Assembly: GCA_030737835.1 (NCBI GenBank)
Contig: CM060847.1
Span: 496,001-560,000, forward strand
DNA length: 64,000 bases
Direction: 5' to 3'
From: Acorus gramineus
Lineage: Eukaryota > Streptophyta > Magnoliopsida > Acorales > Acoraceae
The notes beneath the pieces were generated by a model. It was not told the origin of the DNA, did no database searches, and was given only the letters and a program-made list of their open reading frames with translations. Positions 36,119-47,458 of the stretch are shown piece by piece. Position 1 is the first letter of the stretch, and each line of letters opens with the position of its first letter. A program made the position numbers and the translations under genes.

Positions 36119-38500
36119 GGTAATGCATGATTCCTTTAGGTATTTTTGAGATGAACCGCATAAATGCCGTGTCATATTAAGAATTGTTGATTGGAAAAGC
36201 ATAAGCTCATCTTAAAGGCTGGTTGATATGTATGATTCAAAAGACTTCCTATAAAGGGATTATAGACATGGATTTGTCTGTTTGGCTTATGGTTTCAAAT
36301 TTTGAAAATGAAAAAATAAGGTGGGCTTTCATTTGCCATCTCAAACTAATCTTGTGCTATCATTTGTGGTCCAATTTATTAAAATGTTGTTGACATAGTC
36401 ATTTATGTTGGCCTAGAAGGTAAGCAAAAAACAAAAGAAAAGAAGTGATGGTTTCAATTCATGTATCACTGTAACACCCACCATATGCTATTCAACATTT
36501 GTGGTGAAGATCAATGAACCTTAGAAGATCAACCACCTAAGAGTGAGAGGAGGAAAAAGAAATTAAAGTAGAGATGGTGATAGAACAGTATAATCCAAGT
36601 CATTTCAAGCCAAAAAAAAAAAAAAAAATGGAAAATTTTGCATTCATATATAAGGTTTTGATATAGTGAACAGTAAGAGCTTTGTCACGTCCCACGCCAT
36701 TTTTAGCATTGCATGTGCATGTACTATATGTTTTTTTTATTTATAAAGGTGAATGAATTTTTCCCTCAAGTGGGATTATATTAAATGAATTTTGACTAAT
36801 GAATAAAAAATCTAAAAACAAATCAGTGTAAAACATAGATGCTTAAAAGTCCTTAAAAAAACACCTTATTAGTCTTTATATCATCACCATCATTTAGATC
36901 TCACAAGTACTGATTTTTATTATTGTTTGTAAACAATATAATGAGACTTGAATCCAAGACTTCAATTCATAATAGTAAATTTTATTGTCAATTATTAAGT
37001 TATGAGTGTAACCTCGACAAAGTATTGAATTCGCTAGATTTAATCAATCTTGATAGATATGAACACACCTTTTCAGGCTCCAAAGTCCAAACCACAAACT
37101 ATGAAAACATGCATGAAATGTCCAAATGGAGTGCAATGGATGGGATGTCCCACCTATACCTATGACCTAATTAAACTAAGTCATTATCTAAGAGAGATCA
37201 GAGGACCTTACATGATTTTTTTTTATATCAAGCGCACATGGAGATCACGTCCACGAGTTTTGATACACTCAACCCCAAGAATCACCTTAGGGTCATATAC
37301 ACGTATTTGAAGGTTATATGCATTTATGGCCTGAAAGAAAAAATATAATATATTTGAGAAATTTTTGAGATGCATCATTTTTAAACGTTCATTGATAAGA
37401 GATTTTTTAACGAAGCATTTTTTTTATTAAAAAATGAGATGTATATTTCATGTAACTAATTAAATATATATGTATCTTTATATCCTTATAAAATATAAAA
37501 TATATACTTCAATGTTTTGTTTATGTTTACATAAATAAGTTAAGTGACATGATTAATTAATTTGGCGAAGCATATACTATATACAATCACAGAAATGAGA
37601 TTGTATGCATGACTGAAAATAAATATTGCATGTAATAGTACCCAAAAATTATATGTATATCTTCAGTGTTGAGGGGGGAAGGGGGTTGCTTCATGGAAGC
37701 AGGTGGTAACACTGCACCATTTGTAGGTTTCCTATCATTGGCTTATCTTATTCTACCAACCATTTTCTGTACAACAAAACACAACACATGCATGGAGAGA
37801 GAAGCAAGGGCAATGAGAGTTGAAATATATGGCATATAAACATAGCTGTATTGGTTTCTCATGTGTCTGTTCATCCACAACAAAAATATTTTTTGGTTGT
37901 GATCTCAAATAAACCTGTCAAAAATGAGACATCCATACTTTGGTGTTCCAAAAAATTGAAGAACAGTTCATGCCAACAGGTGTTATGACCCCACCAGACA
38001 TGACCATGGTCTCTCCAACCCTACAAATTCAACAACAATGGAACAGGGAATGGATATAACAATTCATGCATACCACTTTTAGCTCATTGTGGGGTGAGTT
38101 TGTTTTGGAATTTGTATGTTTCGAGATATTCTGGTAATTCAGGATCTTTGTGTCATTTCAGTTTCTACTTTATATTGGCAATATGTACTGTTTGCATTAT
38201 TAAAAGATGACTTATGCTCATGTTTGTTGGGTGGATCATCTTCTCGATCTTTCAATTCGGATATGTATAGCATTTGAATATTTTTTTAGGCAAGAGGAAA
38301 AAAACACACATTATCAGTCCATTATATTACAAACGGCCAATAATTCCGAAATAGTATTAAGAATATATTTAAAGGGACAATAATGTATTTTTCATGTGTA
38401 ATATTGATAATTCATAATTTTGTATTATGTGTGGAAACATTTTAATAATAAATCCGACTATATATATATACTCCTTTAGTAGTTATGGTATTTCGTATTA
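36119..38500. other. Intergenic, no gene recognised
   Basis: AT-rich with scattered short open frames lacking any recognisable domain (for example 36923-37165 and 37050-37310). I see no gene. Confidence 0.4.
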
Positions 38501-38504
38501 TTGA

Positions 38505-38755
38505 TCAGAGGAAACTCTCAGCGTTTGATTGCGCGATTGCGCAGCTTTTGTGATTGCAAGAAGTTGGTTCTACAATCGTGCAACCAAACAGTTTCACAAT
38601 CGCAGCTTTTTGCGAAAAGATTGCAGGCAGATAGTGTTCAAAAGCTTCAATTTGAGAAAGCTAGGGGGAGACAGCTTCCTGCAGAATCAGTTTTAAACCC
38701 AGCGATTGTAGAAAATCAGTTTTGCAATTGCGTTATCAAACACTACCTAAGACTT
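38505..38755. mobile_element. Hairpin MITE family ('CAACCAAACAG'), copy A
   Basis: GCGTTTGATTGCGCGATTGC pairs with ACAATCGTGCAACCAAACAG in the left part. The right part has AGCTTCCTGCAGAATCAG and CAGTTTTGCAATTGCGTTATC. A close relative follows at 38945, so two copies lie in tandem orientation about 200 bp apart. Confidence 0.6.
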
Positions 38756-38944
38756 AAAAGGAAAAATTAGATTTGTAGATGAATTCGTAATCCAAAATAG
38801 TAAAAAAAAAAGAAGCTTTACTTTCCATCCATGGATGTAAAAATCTTTACTTTCCATCTATGGATGTCCTTTTTTCATTCAAATTCTTCCCTTTTTTTTA
38901 TCATCTGTTAAAGTATAATAAACACACTAATAGTAATGAATAAG

Positions 38945-39178
38945 CACATTTGGTAGCGTTTGGTTATGCGATTAGACAAATTTTACGTTTACAGGAAGTT
39001 GATTCTGCAATCGTATAACCAAACAGTTTTACAATCGTAGCTTCATGCAGACAGATTTCAGGCAAATTGTGTCAAAAAGCTGCGATTGGAGAAAGCTTCC
39101 TGCAGAATTAGTTTTAAACTCAACATTTATAAAAAATCAGCTTTACAATTCCGCTACCAAACGCTACCAAAGAAACTT
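38945..39178. mobile_element. Hairpin MITE family ('CAACCAAACAG'), copy B
   Basis: The ends TTTGGTAGCGTTTGGT (left) and ACCAAACGCTACCAAA (right) are inverted. Internal segments match copy A (TCTGCAATCGTATAACCAAACAG, GAGAAAGCTTCCTGCAGAAT). Target duplication is not resolved. Confidence 0.62.
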
Positions 39179-40724
39179 TGTACAACCTGTAGCTTTTGCA
39201 AACATATGCACCTCATGCATGACACCGTGTGTGGTGGACATGCTCACAATCTACACCAACTTCTGCAAACAATCTTTTCTTTATCTTTTGCTACCTAGAT
39301 TCTTATGTTGTCCCTGATTAAGGGTCATATAAAAGGATAAACAAAAGGATTATTTGGGTCCACATCTCACGTGCCCCTTTCAAGTCCCCAATGCAATGGA
39401 TGGACACATCATCCACTCCCCCCCTCCAACTAAAACAAAAGGGGTGCTAGTGTTCTCAAAGGAAAAGGTGTCCATTTCATTGGGTTGTTTTGGCCTTTTG
39501 GGACAGATGAGGCCCCAAAGTCCCATGTGGGGAAACCCTGATTTATGAGGAAAGGTGATTGATGATGATGCTTTGGTGTCAAGTAGGGGGGCCTTATATC
39601 TTATCATTCATATTGGGCCTTCAGAGATCTGGACTGCGTTCACACACACGTTCAGCTCACCACCACTTGATTATGGTGGAAGTGAAACACCCATATCTAT
39701 CCCTAGTTGAAAATGATAACCCTAGTTGAAAATGAACATTCACTCTGATAGACACACAAAGGGCATATGTGATATAGCCAGGGTTGAAGTCCATTAGATC
39801 TTATACACGATTAAATTAGAAATGTTATAAACTTCAAACATAGGTCTCGTACACGTCTTAAACATATGAAGTGATACATACATGTCAATCTAGCTCAATG
39901 AATACTGACAAGACTCGATGATAAGTTCCTATCGGCTTTGATTGAACCTCATCCCTATAGCTCATGTTTGGTTCAAGAATTAAATTATTATGAGATTTAT
40001 GACTATTCTAGTATAAGGATAAAATGATTTTGTGTTTGGTTGTGTTTTGAATTATTCTCATTAGGAAATGTAATAATAAAGTTTTTGTTGTTTGGATAAA
40101 ATATGAATAAAGTGTGGATAAATATTTATAAAAGATAAAAAAATGATGACAGTTGATTTGACAGTTGATTTATAAGAATTGATGACAATTGATTTGACAG
40201 TGGACCTACATATTCTTTTGGTTTGAATAACCTGGAATAACTTAATTTTAATCGATAAATGGAATTCATATATCATTTTATACTAGTTAATTCTGACATA
40301 TAGATTCTCATTTATTCTAGTTATTCAAACATCCATAATGAAGTTATTCCAACTAATTCCAATTTATTATGGGCTTATTCTCACAAAACATGGGTATAAA
40401 GAGTAGGTTGGATAAGTTAGACTTGGTTGGCAAGGGAATGAATGTATAGAGGATGTGATAAGTGGTTGGAGAAAAACTTATATCATTTGTTATAATTCTT
40501 GACTCCAAATTTAGAGGTGTGTCACAATATTATAATTGCAAGTACGCCCTCCATGTTACTCAATCCCTCTGTAAGTGGGGTCAGATGGTTTCTGTTGGTT
40601 CTTAGCTATGATTTGCAACATCAGATGCCATTGTCAAGTTGAGTTAGCTTGAAAATAAGGATGTATTATTGTGCCTTTCATCTCAAACCAGTTAAAATAA
40701 ACTAAAATTAAACATTTGGACAAA
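39179..40724. other. Intergenic, includes a diverged MITE
   Basis: No gene seen. About 39965-40330 matches the interior of the 34.4 kb MITE (ATAAAATATGAATAAAGTGTGG, GACAGTTGATTTGACAGTGG). The segment 39350-39600 is less AT-rich but shows no coding pattern. Confidence 0.45.
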
Positions 40725-40729
40725 GTGAC

Positions 40730-41252
40730 GGTTGTGATTATGTTTCGATCCGGTATATCACATCGGATGGTCATGATAAAACCATATTAAGTTGAGCACC
40801 TAATGAGTTGAATATTATTTAAGATTTGATCTTAATTAATATTTAAAGCGAATATTCTAAAATAGAAAACAATATTTGTTTGTTAATTAAGAGAGTGAAT
40901 ATCTCCTAATTAATGGGAACAAATATTTGTTTGTTATTGAGAGATTACTTTGAGAGAAAGTTAGTTATCTCTATAAATATTTTCTAGGGTTTTATGACAA
41001 GACAAGGCAGACATTATACAATGTAGAGATCCTAAGAGAATGTTGAGAGGTTCTAAGAGAGGGTAACTCCATGAGAGAGTTTGTGAGTCTCTTAATGTAT
41101 CTCAACTATCAAAATGGATTATCTGTTTTTTGTCCCGTGGATGTAGGCCTAGACTGAACCACGTATTTCTTGTGTTCTTCGTGTGATGTGATATTTCATT
41201 CTTGTGTTTGATCTTAGGTTTGTTGGTGACTTCTGCAATTGCCTTCCCAACA
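40730..41252 (+). mobile_element. Solo LTR, Copia-like, with 5-bp target duplication
   Basis: The stretch ends GCCTTCCCAACA, and its 3' part (CCCGTGGATGTAGGCCTAGA, GAACCACGTATTTCTTGTG) is typical of plant Copia LTR R-U5 regions. GTGAC occurs immediately before (40725-40729) and after (41253-41257). The first base appears mutated (GGTTG for TGTTG, the expected inverse of CAACA). A TATA-like CTCTATAAATATTTTC lies near 40972. The length is 523 bp, and there is no internal domain or second LTR, so it is a recombined remnant. Confidence 0.83.
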
Positions 41253-41257
41253 GTGAC

Positions 41258-42113
41258 ATGTATTCTATAGTCTATAAATCAAATGGCTAATTCTCCTCTC
41301 AATTCAGTAATTGGTTGAAGGCATGCCCTTCACCTCTGCAAACAGTTTACACTTTATAAGAAATATAAATAGAAAAGAGAGATATTTCACCCCTAACTAC
41401 CAAAATCCAGCTTATGAGTAGGAAAGCTACTTTTGAAAAGTGAAAGTTGGACACCTACGCACCGTTAAAGATGGATCACCTAGAAATTGATGCTCATCAA
41501 CTTTGAGAATCTTTAGCATTTGTTGGGGGTAGAGGAACAGTTGTGGAATATGGTTAAATAGGGATGAAAAAAATAAAGTTTATTCGAGAGGAATACGTGG
41601 ATAAAGTTCTGTTAGAACATGTAAAAATAAACTGATATTAATATGTCAAGTTAAGTTTCTTCAGAATTATAATATTCTACTCATTTTATTTTATTGATAT
41701 AAAAGACTTACATGTTAAATTACCTGTCACAACATCTTATAAACAAGGAGAACAACATATCAAATCATTTTTTTTTTGTAAACGGGATTAAAATATCAGA
41801 ATCACACAACAAACCATGTAAAAATACAGTTTTATGTCACATGCATGACGTACATATATTGATCCACACAAAGATTTCTACGTCTTCAAAATCTCAACAT
41901 CACCATCCAATATCATATATTATGTTCATTGATCACATGCTACACTTGAGTCAAGCAATAACTTTATTCTTCATGAATACATAACCCTTGCAAGTATCAA
42001 TCAAATGATGGAAAATGTTTTCCCTAGACAATGCAGTGGTAGAACATGATGAACTAGCAGTAGTATTAGTAGTAGCAGTGGAAATCTAATGGAAGTGGTG
42101 GTGAATGGAATCA
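41258..42113. other. Spacer and likely GASA-gene 3' UTR
   Basis: No gene seen. The part next to 42114 should be the 3' UTR of the minus-strand GASA gene, with an AGTAGTATTAGTAGTAGCAG triplet-rich stretch near 42055-42080. Confidence 0.4.
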
Positions 42114-45100
42114 TCAAGGGCATTTGGGGCTGCCCTCTTTGGTCTTCCAGTTGCTGTAGCAGGGGCAGACCTCTTTGTGTGCGTAGGTCCCCGGCGGCAC
42201 GCACCTGCACTTGAAGCAGCATTTCTGGCAGAAGAACATGCATGGCTTCCTGTACTGAGTCTTCGAGCATCTGAAGTCGCACGCCCCTGGACACTCTGAA
42301 TGCACAAACATCCCCAATAAAATACGTACATCAATAAAATTTATGTGAAGTTTTACAATGTACAATGCTAATTTACTATTCCATTTATTAAAAGTATAAT
42401 TTTTTTTATTTATAAATTGTGTGAATCCATTGAATTGCACGGCTCCATTTGTGAAAAATATAAAAAAATTTTATAAAAAAAGAAATATATGTTTTAATGA
42501 ATTGCATGTATCTATGTATCAAAAATATTTTAAAAAATTATAAGATATATACCTTATTATTGTGAGTGCAGGATACTAAAGAAGTATATGAAACCGGAAT
42601 TCAAGCTAAAAAAAAAGACATTTTAATAATATAAAAAAGAATGAGTTAATACACTCAAACTCTTTATAGTCTCAAATACAATCTCATGTACCTCGTTGGT
42701 CCACTTCACTCATTGTAAAGGGTTATATAAGTCAGTTGAATTTTTTTTACATTTTCAATACCATTGGAGTATATACTTTACATTTATAAAAATATATATC
42801 TTACAAATATATGATTTAGAAAAAATAAAAATATGGATGGACTACGTTTTGAACAGTAAAATTAACCGGCTATAACATTATATATATAGGATAATATTAC
42901 GTCCACCCCCATTTCCAGCTTCAATTCCAGATTACATGTGTTTTGAATTTTTTAAAAATGATATACCTCATTTAATGAGGTCCATGCTTTTATAAAAAAA
43001 TGAAACATATACTCCAATAGATGTATTTATAAAAAAAAATGTAAAAAAATTATTTATAAAGCATATTCCTTGTTAACATGAGCATATGCGTCGTTAATTT
43101 TCTATCGATGCATATAGGGCTGGAATTGAGGTTAGAAATGATCTGGGTGTAACAGTGCCTATATATGATCAATTTTTAGTCCCAATTCCAGCCTTATATG
43201 CATCAATAAAAAATTAACGACGCATATGCTCACATTAACAAAACATATGCTTTAAAAGAATTTTTTTACATTTTTCATAAATATATTCATGCAATTCATT
43301 AGAGTATATGTTTCATTTTTTATAATAACATTTACCTCGTTAGATGAGATATACTATTTTTAAAAAATTCAAATAACATGTATACTGACATTGAGACTGA
43401 AAATAGGACTGGACGTAACATTATACACACACAGACAGACACACACACACACACACACACACACTCTCTGGACCTGGAGAAGGGGTGTTCATTGGGTCTC
43501 CATGGGTAGGCCTGTCAACGGGTCCGGTCCGGGTCCGGGTCGGGTCGGGATGGACCCGGATCCGACCCGTGACAGGACCCTATGGGTCCGGGGAAATGTG
43601 GACCCGGACCCGTCAGACCCGACCCGAACCGGATGGTTGGGTAAAAAAAAAAAAAAAGAGAAGAGCTCATGTATTTGTTTCTCTTATCATTCTATTTGAA
43701 ATTTTTTGTAATAAAACATTATTGTTAATGAGACTATGTTTGAATATAATTTTATACAATTCAAAAGAAGTAAATGAATTATTAAAAAAACATCCAAAAT
43801 AATAATCACTAACATAAAAAACATATTAACCTAAATAATAAACATAACTAATTATACAAACATTCAAAACAATATTAACCTAAACAACATTCAAAACAAT
43901 AAACACTAACATATTAACCTAAATAATAAACATAAATCATGCAACAAACTAATTAATCATACAAATTCAAAAGCTAATAAGTTAATTGTCCAAAACAAAC
44001 CGACGACAATACATTATTAAGTTTATTACATATTAAACAATCAAGTTTTTGCAAGTTGCAACATCAACACAAAAAAAAAAAATGTTATGATTATGATTAT
44101 GACTTATAATTTATAGGTTTGTTATGATTATGATTCATGAACTTGTAGATATAAAAATAAGTTAAGTAAGAAATAAAATTATGTATCAACTAATATTAAT
44201 GGTCTTATAATATATAAGCATATTTTAATAAAACAATCGGGTTTTGAGTCCAACGGGTCTGGGCGGGATAGACCCGGACCCGACCCATTTGTTCTGGTCC
44301 GCCGGGTCGAATCCAACTCCGATCGGATCCAATCTAAATCGAGTCAAATATATTATATATGTAATCGGATCCGGATCAGATCGAATTTGGATCGGACCCG
44401 TTGACATGACTATCCATGGGTGATAAAGGCCTTTATTTTTGTGGGCTTGAACTAATGATTAGATATTAACAGAGGCGCTCGTGATAGATGTCAGACATCG
44501 GAGGCCCACCGCAATTATTTAGGGTTCACAATAATGCATCGATGGGGACGGTGATGCCTTGTTGGTTATAACACGCCGTCTGATGAATGGAACCACCCAG
44601 AGATCTATCAAATGAAAGAAGACCATTGCAACAACTGGTGGAATTATGGGGTCCACGGCAGCAGAGGTGCACCGTACTAAATGGTTCGTGCTTGGCCCAC
44701 GTGCCACTATGCACGGCGACCAATGCAAAGAAAATCTGGAATCAGTTGCGGGGAAAAATCATATATTTTGCTCTTTTGCAGTGGCGTTACACCTAAATTT
44801 TTTTTTTTCTAGTATCAATTCTAGTTTTATATGCGTTAATATAAAGTTATCGAAATATATACTCACATTAACGAGGTATATATTTTTATAAATTTTTTTT
44901 CATAATTTTTATAAATGTATCCATGCAAACTACGATTTTTAAAAGCTAGGGGGGGACAGCTTCCTGTGGAATCAGTTTTAAATCTAGCGTTTACAGAAAA
45001 TCAATTTTTCAATACCGCTACCAAACGCTGTCTTAGCCTTTTACTTAAAGCCTGTTTGAAAACGGGTTTGAGCAGCTTTTTGGATTTGCAGAAAGCTGCT

Positions 45101-45837
45101 TTTTTCAAACCCGTTTCCAAACAGGAAAACTGGGGTCAAAAGCTACATACAGATTTATGTGAAAAAATACACAAAACTTCAGTTTTTCAAAAATTGTGGA
45201 GAAACAATATTATGTAAAATCAGTTTTAAACTCAGTTTTTACTCAAAATCAATTTTACAATCGGTGCAACCAAGTGCAACCTTAATCATGAAGGTTTAGA
45301 AACACTGTTGAGAATATTTTGTCTCCAAATACCCCCTAAAATGTCCATCGAATTCTAAACTGCATACGAAATGTATATGAGCCTGCATGTAATAACATCC
45401 CTCCATATATAAGTGCATGTGAGACAGAGAGTTGAAGGACTTGAAAGACATACCAGCTTGAGAGAAACCAGAATGCCTGTGATGCTGCCACAAAAAATGA
45501 AGCACAAACCAAACCAAACATGATCAGCATAGCCTCAACTTATAATCAATGTTCATGTTCTTCTCTACTTTATTATAATGCAATGTTTAAGAATGTAAAA
45601 GCCTGACTTCAAAGCACTACAAACCTTCTTTCCACCATTAACCAAGCTCTCCCTCCCACTCAGATCCTACAAAAAGACAACAACAAAACAGCTTCAAAAA
45701 CCAAAAGAGCAGATCAATATATAATACATTATTTATACTACCAGAGCAGCAGATACACTAACCTTAGCTGAAGCCACAAAGAATGCAGCAGATAAAAGAA
45801 GGGAGAGGAGGAGAAGAGCACACAGAGATCTGCCCAT
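42114..45837 (-). CDS. Gibberellin-regulated cysteine-rich peptide (GASA/snakin family)
   Basis: Small secreted peptide; relatives respond to gibberellin and act in cell expansion, redox balance or antimicrobial defence. Minus-strand exons 45763-45837, 45625-45666, 45454-45484 and 42114-42295 give 109 residues. A signal peptide (MGRSLCALLLLSLLLSAAFF...) ends near ASA. A short variable basic linker (DLSGRESLVNGGKKHHRHSG) follows, then the conserved C-terminal domain with the full set of 12 cysteines: ECPGACDFRC, KPCMFFCQKCCFKC, CVPPGTY, VCPCYSNWKTKEGSPKCP. Intron 3 is about 3.16 kb and contains a long inverted repeat, a complete hAT element and two hairpin MITEs. A TATA-like stretch lies near 45886-45900. 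Confidence 0.93.
42891..43425. repeat. 535-bp inverted repeat of an AT-rich MITE family, in GASA intron 3
   Basis: The left arm (TAATATTACGTCC ... GAGCATATGCGTCGTTAATTT, GGGCTGGAATTGAGG) is the near reverse complement of the right arm (CCCAATTCCAGCC, AAATTAACGACGCATATGCTC ... GGACGTAACATTA). Arms are ~260 bp around a ~20-bp centre near 43158. Related sequence occurs at about 44815-44935, 57230-57370, 60225-60440, 60760-60965 and 61890-62110, so the arm is a dispersed element. Here two copies are joined head to head, or the unit is a large foldback. Confidence 0.8.
43441..43464 (+). repeat. (AC)n microsatellite
   Basis: Twelve AC dinucleotides followed by TCTCTG, directly between the inverted repeat and the hAT element. 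Confidence 0.9.
43507..44412. mobile_element. Non-autonomous hAT element with perfect 8-bp target duplication
   Basis: Terminal inverted repeat TAGGCCTGTCAACGGGTCC (left) and TAGTCATGTCAACGGGTCC (right, complemented). TCCATGGG flanks both sides exactly (43499-43506 and 44413-44420). It is 906 bp. Subterminal regions are packed with GGGTCC/GACCCG/GGATCC hexamers in both orientations, and the centre is very AT-rich with no coding. It lies in GASA intron 3. Superfamily follows from the 8-bp duplication and the TAGG..TGTCAA type end. Confidence 0.88.
44925..45285. mobile_element. Two abutting hairpin-MITE segments in GASA intron 3
   Basis: About 44930-45035 carries only the right half of the family (ACAGCTTCCTGTGGAATCAG ... 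TACCAAACGCT). About 45046-45285 is a fuller copy. In it, CCTGTTTGAAAACGGGTTTG pairs with CAAACCCGTTTCCAAACAGG (45052-45124), a strong ~33-bp-arm hairpin. Confidence 0.6.
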
Positions 45838-47458
45838 TTTTAGTAGATGAAACACTTAGGGAGAAACCACAATTTGTCACACCCACATATATATACACAC
45901 ATATATAAAGGTGGTGGAGACTACAGAGAGACTGAATTAAAAGTCACCCAAACAATTGTTGTATTCCACCGACACCCCATGTTTAATGCCCCCTACTTTT
46001 TTTTTCACCAAATTTTTTGGGCTTGGTGAATTAATTGGTTGGTGTGTTAACCCTATTAGGTTGAATTCAAAGTTAGAGGTTTGTCCATTAGGGGAATCCA
46101 TCAAGTAATATGGGTGTCTTTATTGAACTGTTATATGGTCCTACAAAAGTTTTTAACATCTATGAAGATGTTTTCATTTTGTATTTTTTTTTATTACTTT
46201 GTTGTCTGTTGATAGTCCTTTAGGTCTTAGTGCTTCCAGCTGAATGTGGGGTTCACTGGACAAGTGGAGAGAACCTCCTTGGATTGTCCTTCATCAGACC
46301 TACTAAAAAGCCTGTTTATTAATATTGCCTGGTACATATCAAGTTCTGCTTTATTTGAAAACTGAATCACCATTCTTCACATGATACTTTCATGGATCAT
46401 GGGGTACAATATACAATTTAATTTTTTTTTTTTTTGTGATAGATCATTTGAAATAAAGTCACTTAGGATTTCAAGATAAATGGTACTAATGCTTCTTACA
46501 GGAAAGCATGTGGCTGGCAGGGACAGTTGAGGTGCTGGTGTTCATTATTATGAGCCAACATGTATAACAGATGGGAAGTTGGCAAGTTTTTCTAAAGTTA
46601 CTATCATTATTTCTGTTACATTTATATATCGGTTCAGTTCATTAAATCTATGGTTTTAATCTTAATAACAACCACGTCGAAATCATTTATCCACTGATGC
46701 ATAAAGTTTGTTTAAAATTAATGAAAATATGTGACAGTTTTCAAGTGGCCTATAACAAAAACCATTACCTGCAAGTTAAGTGACACTTTGGGTAATATGA
46801 ACACTGAATTATTGCAATTAGTGGCCATTCCACTGGATTACATTTGTAGGTATGAATCAACAAAATTACAATGAATAATGTAATGAAAAATCTTATATGC
46901 AGTCTTTATTACAATCCCTACATGATTTATTTTTTAAAATGTGTATTTCATATCACGAAGCATGTAGCTGTCTGTATACTCCTTTTAGCTTAAAAAAAAA
47001 TGCTACCATGGTGGACAATGTGTTGCATACAAGCCTGTGTGTAGGAGCGCTCAATTACAATAGAAGAGACAGGCTTAACATACATTAATATCCAAACAAA
47101 TTTATTAATTGTAATTTGTAAACAATAACTATGCCTTCTTGCAGAACGGCAGAATTTGATTCACAATATTGTACACACAGATTTAGTATTTAAATATGAA
47201 TGCCATGAAGTTTCCCTTCAGTACTTCGTGAAGCGGAGTTCACACTTTCATAGGCACAGAGATCCTCAACTCCTCTAAGTTGAGATGAGAGCATCTCCAA
47301 TCCAATCCAGAAAGAGATCCACATAGACCTCTATCTTGAGCTCATTGAGGTTGGAAAAGAAGATGAAGACTTTCTAACACACTTCATATATCATTCCTTC
47401 GCTTTCAAGTTCAAGAAATTGTAGAATATGACCTTAAGTGGCCAGTAGTTTGCCATCA
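45838..47458. other. GASA promoter side and SKIP24-like 3' flank
   Basis: The left part is the divergently read promoter of the GASA gene (TATA-like repeats 45886-45907) and the right part presumably the 3' UTR of the F-box gene. No gene recognised between. Confidence 0.4.

Noticed and set aside
35851..36123. 90-residue frame with repeated FLFSVIFHYKHKQ-like units
   Set aside because: It is a translation of a 42-bp minisatellite (a multiple of three) inside a transposable element, so the periodic peptide is expected without selection.
43439..43699. Open frames over the AC repeat and GGGTCC arrays (43391-43802)
   Set aside because: They are simple-sequence and transposon-end translations, located within an intron of the GASA gene.
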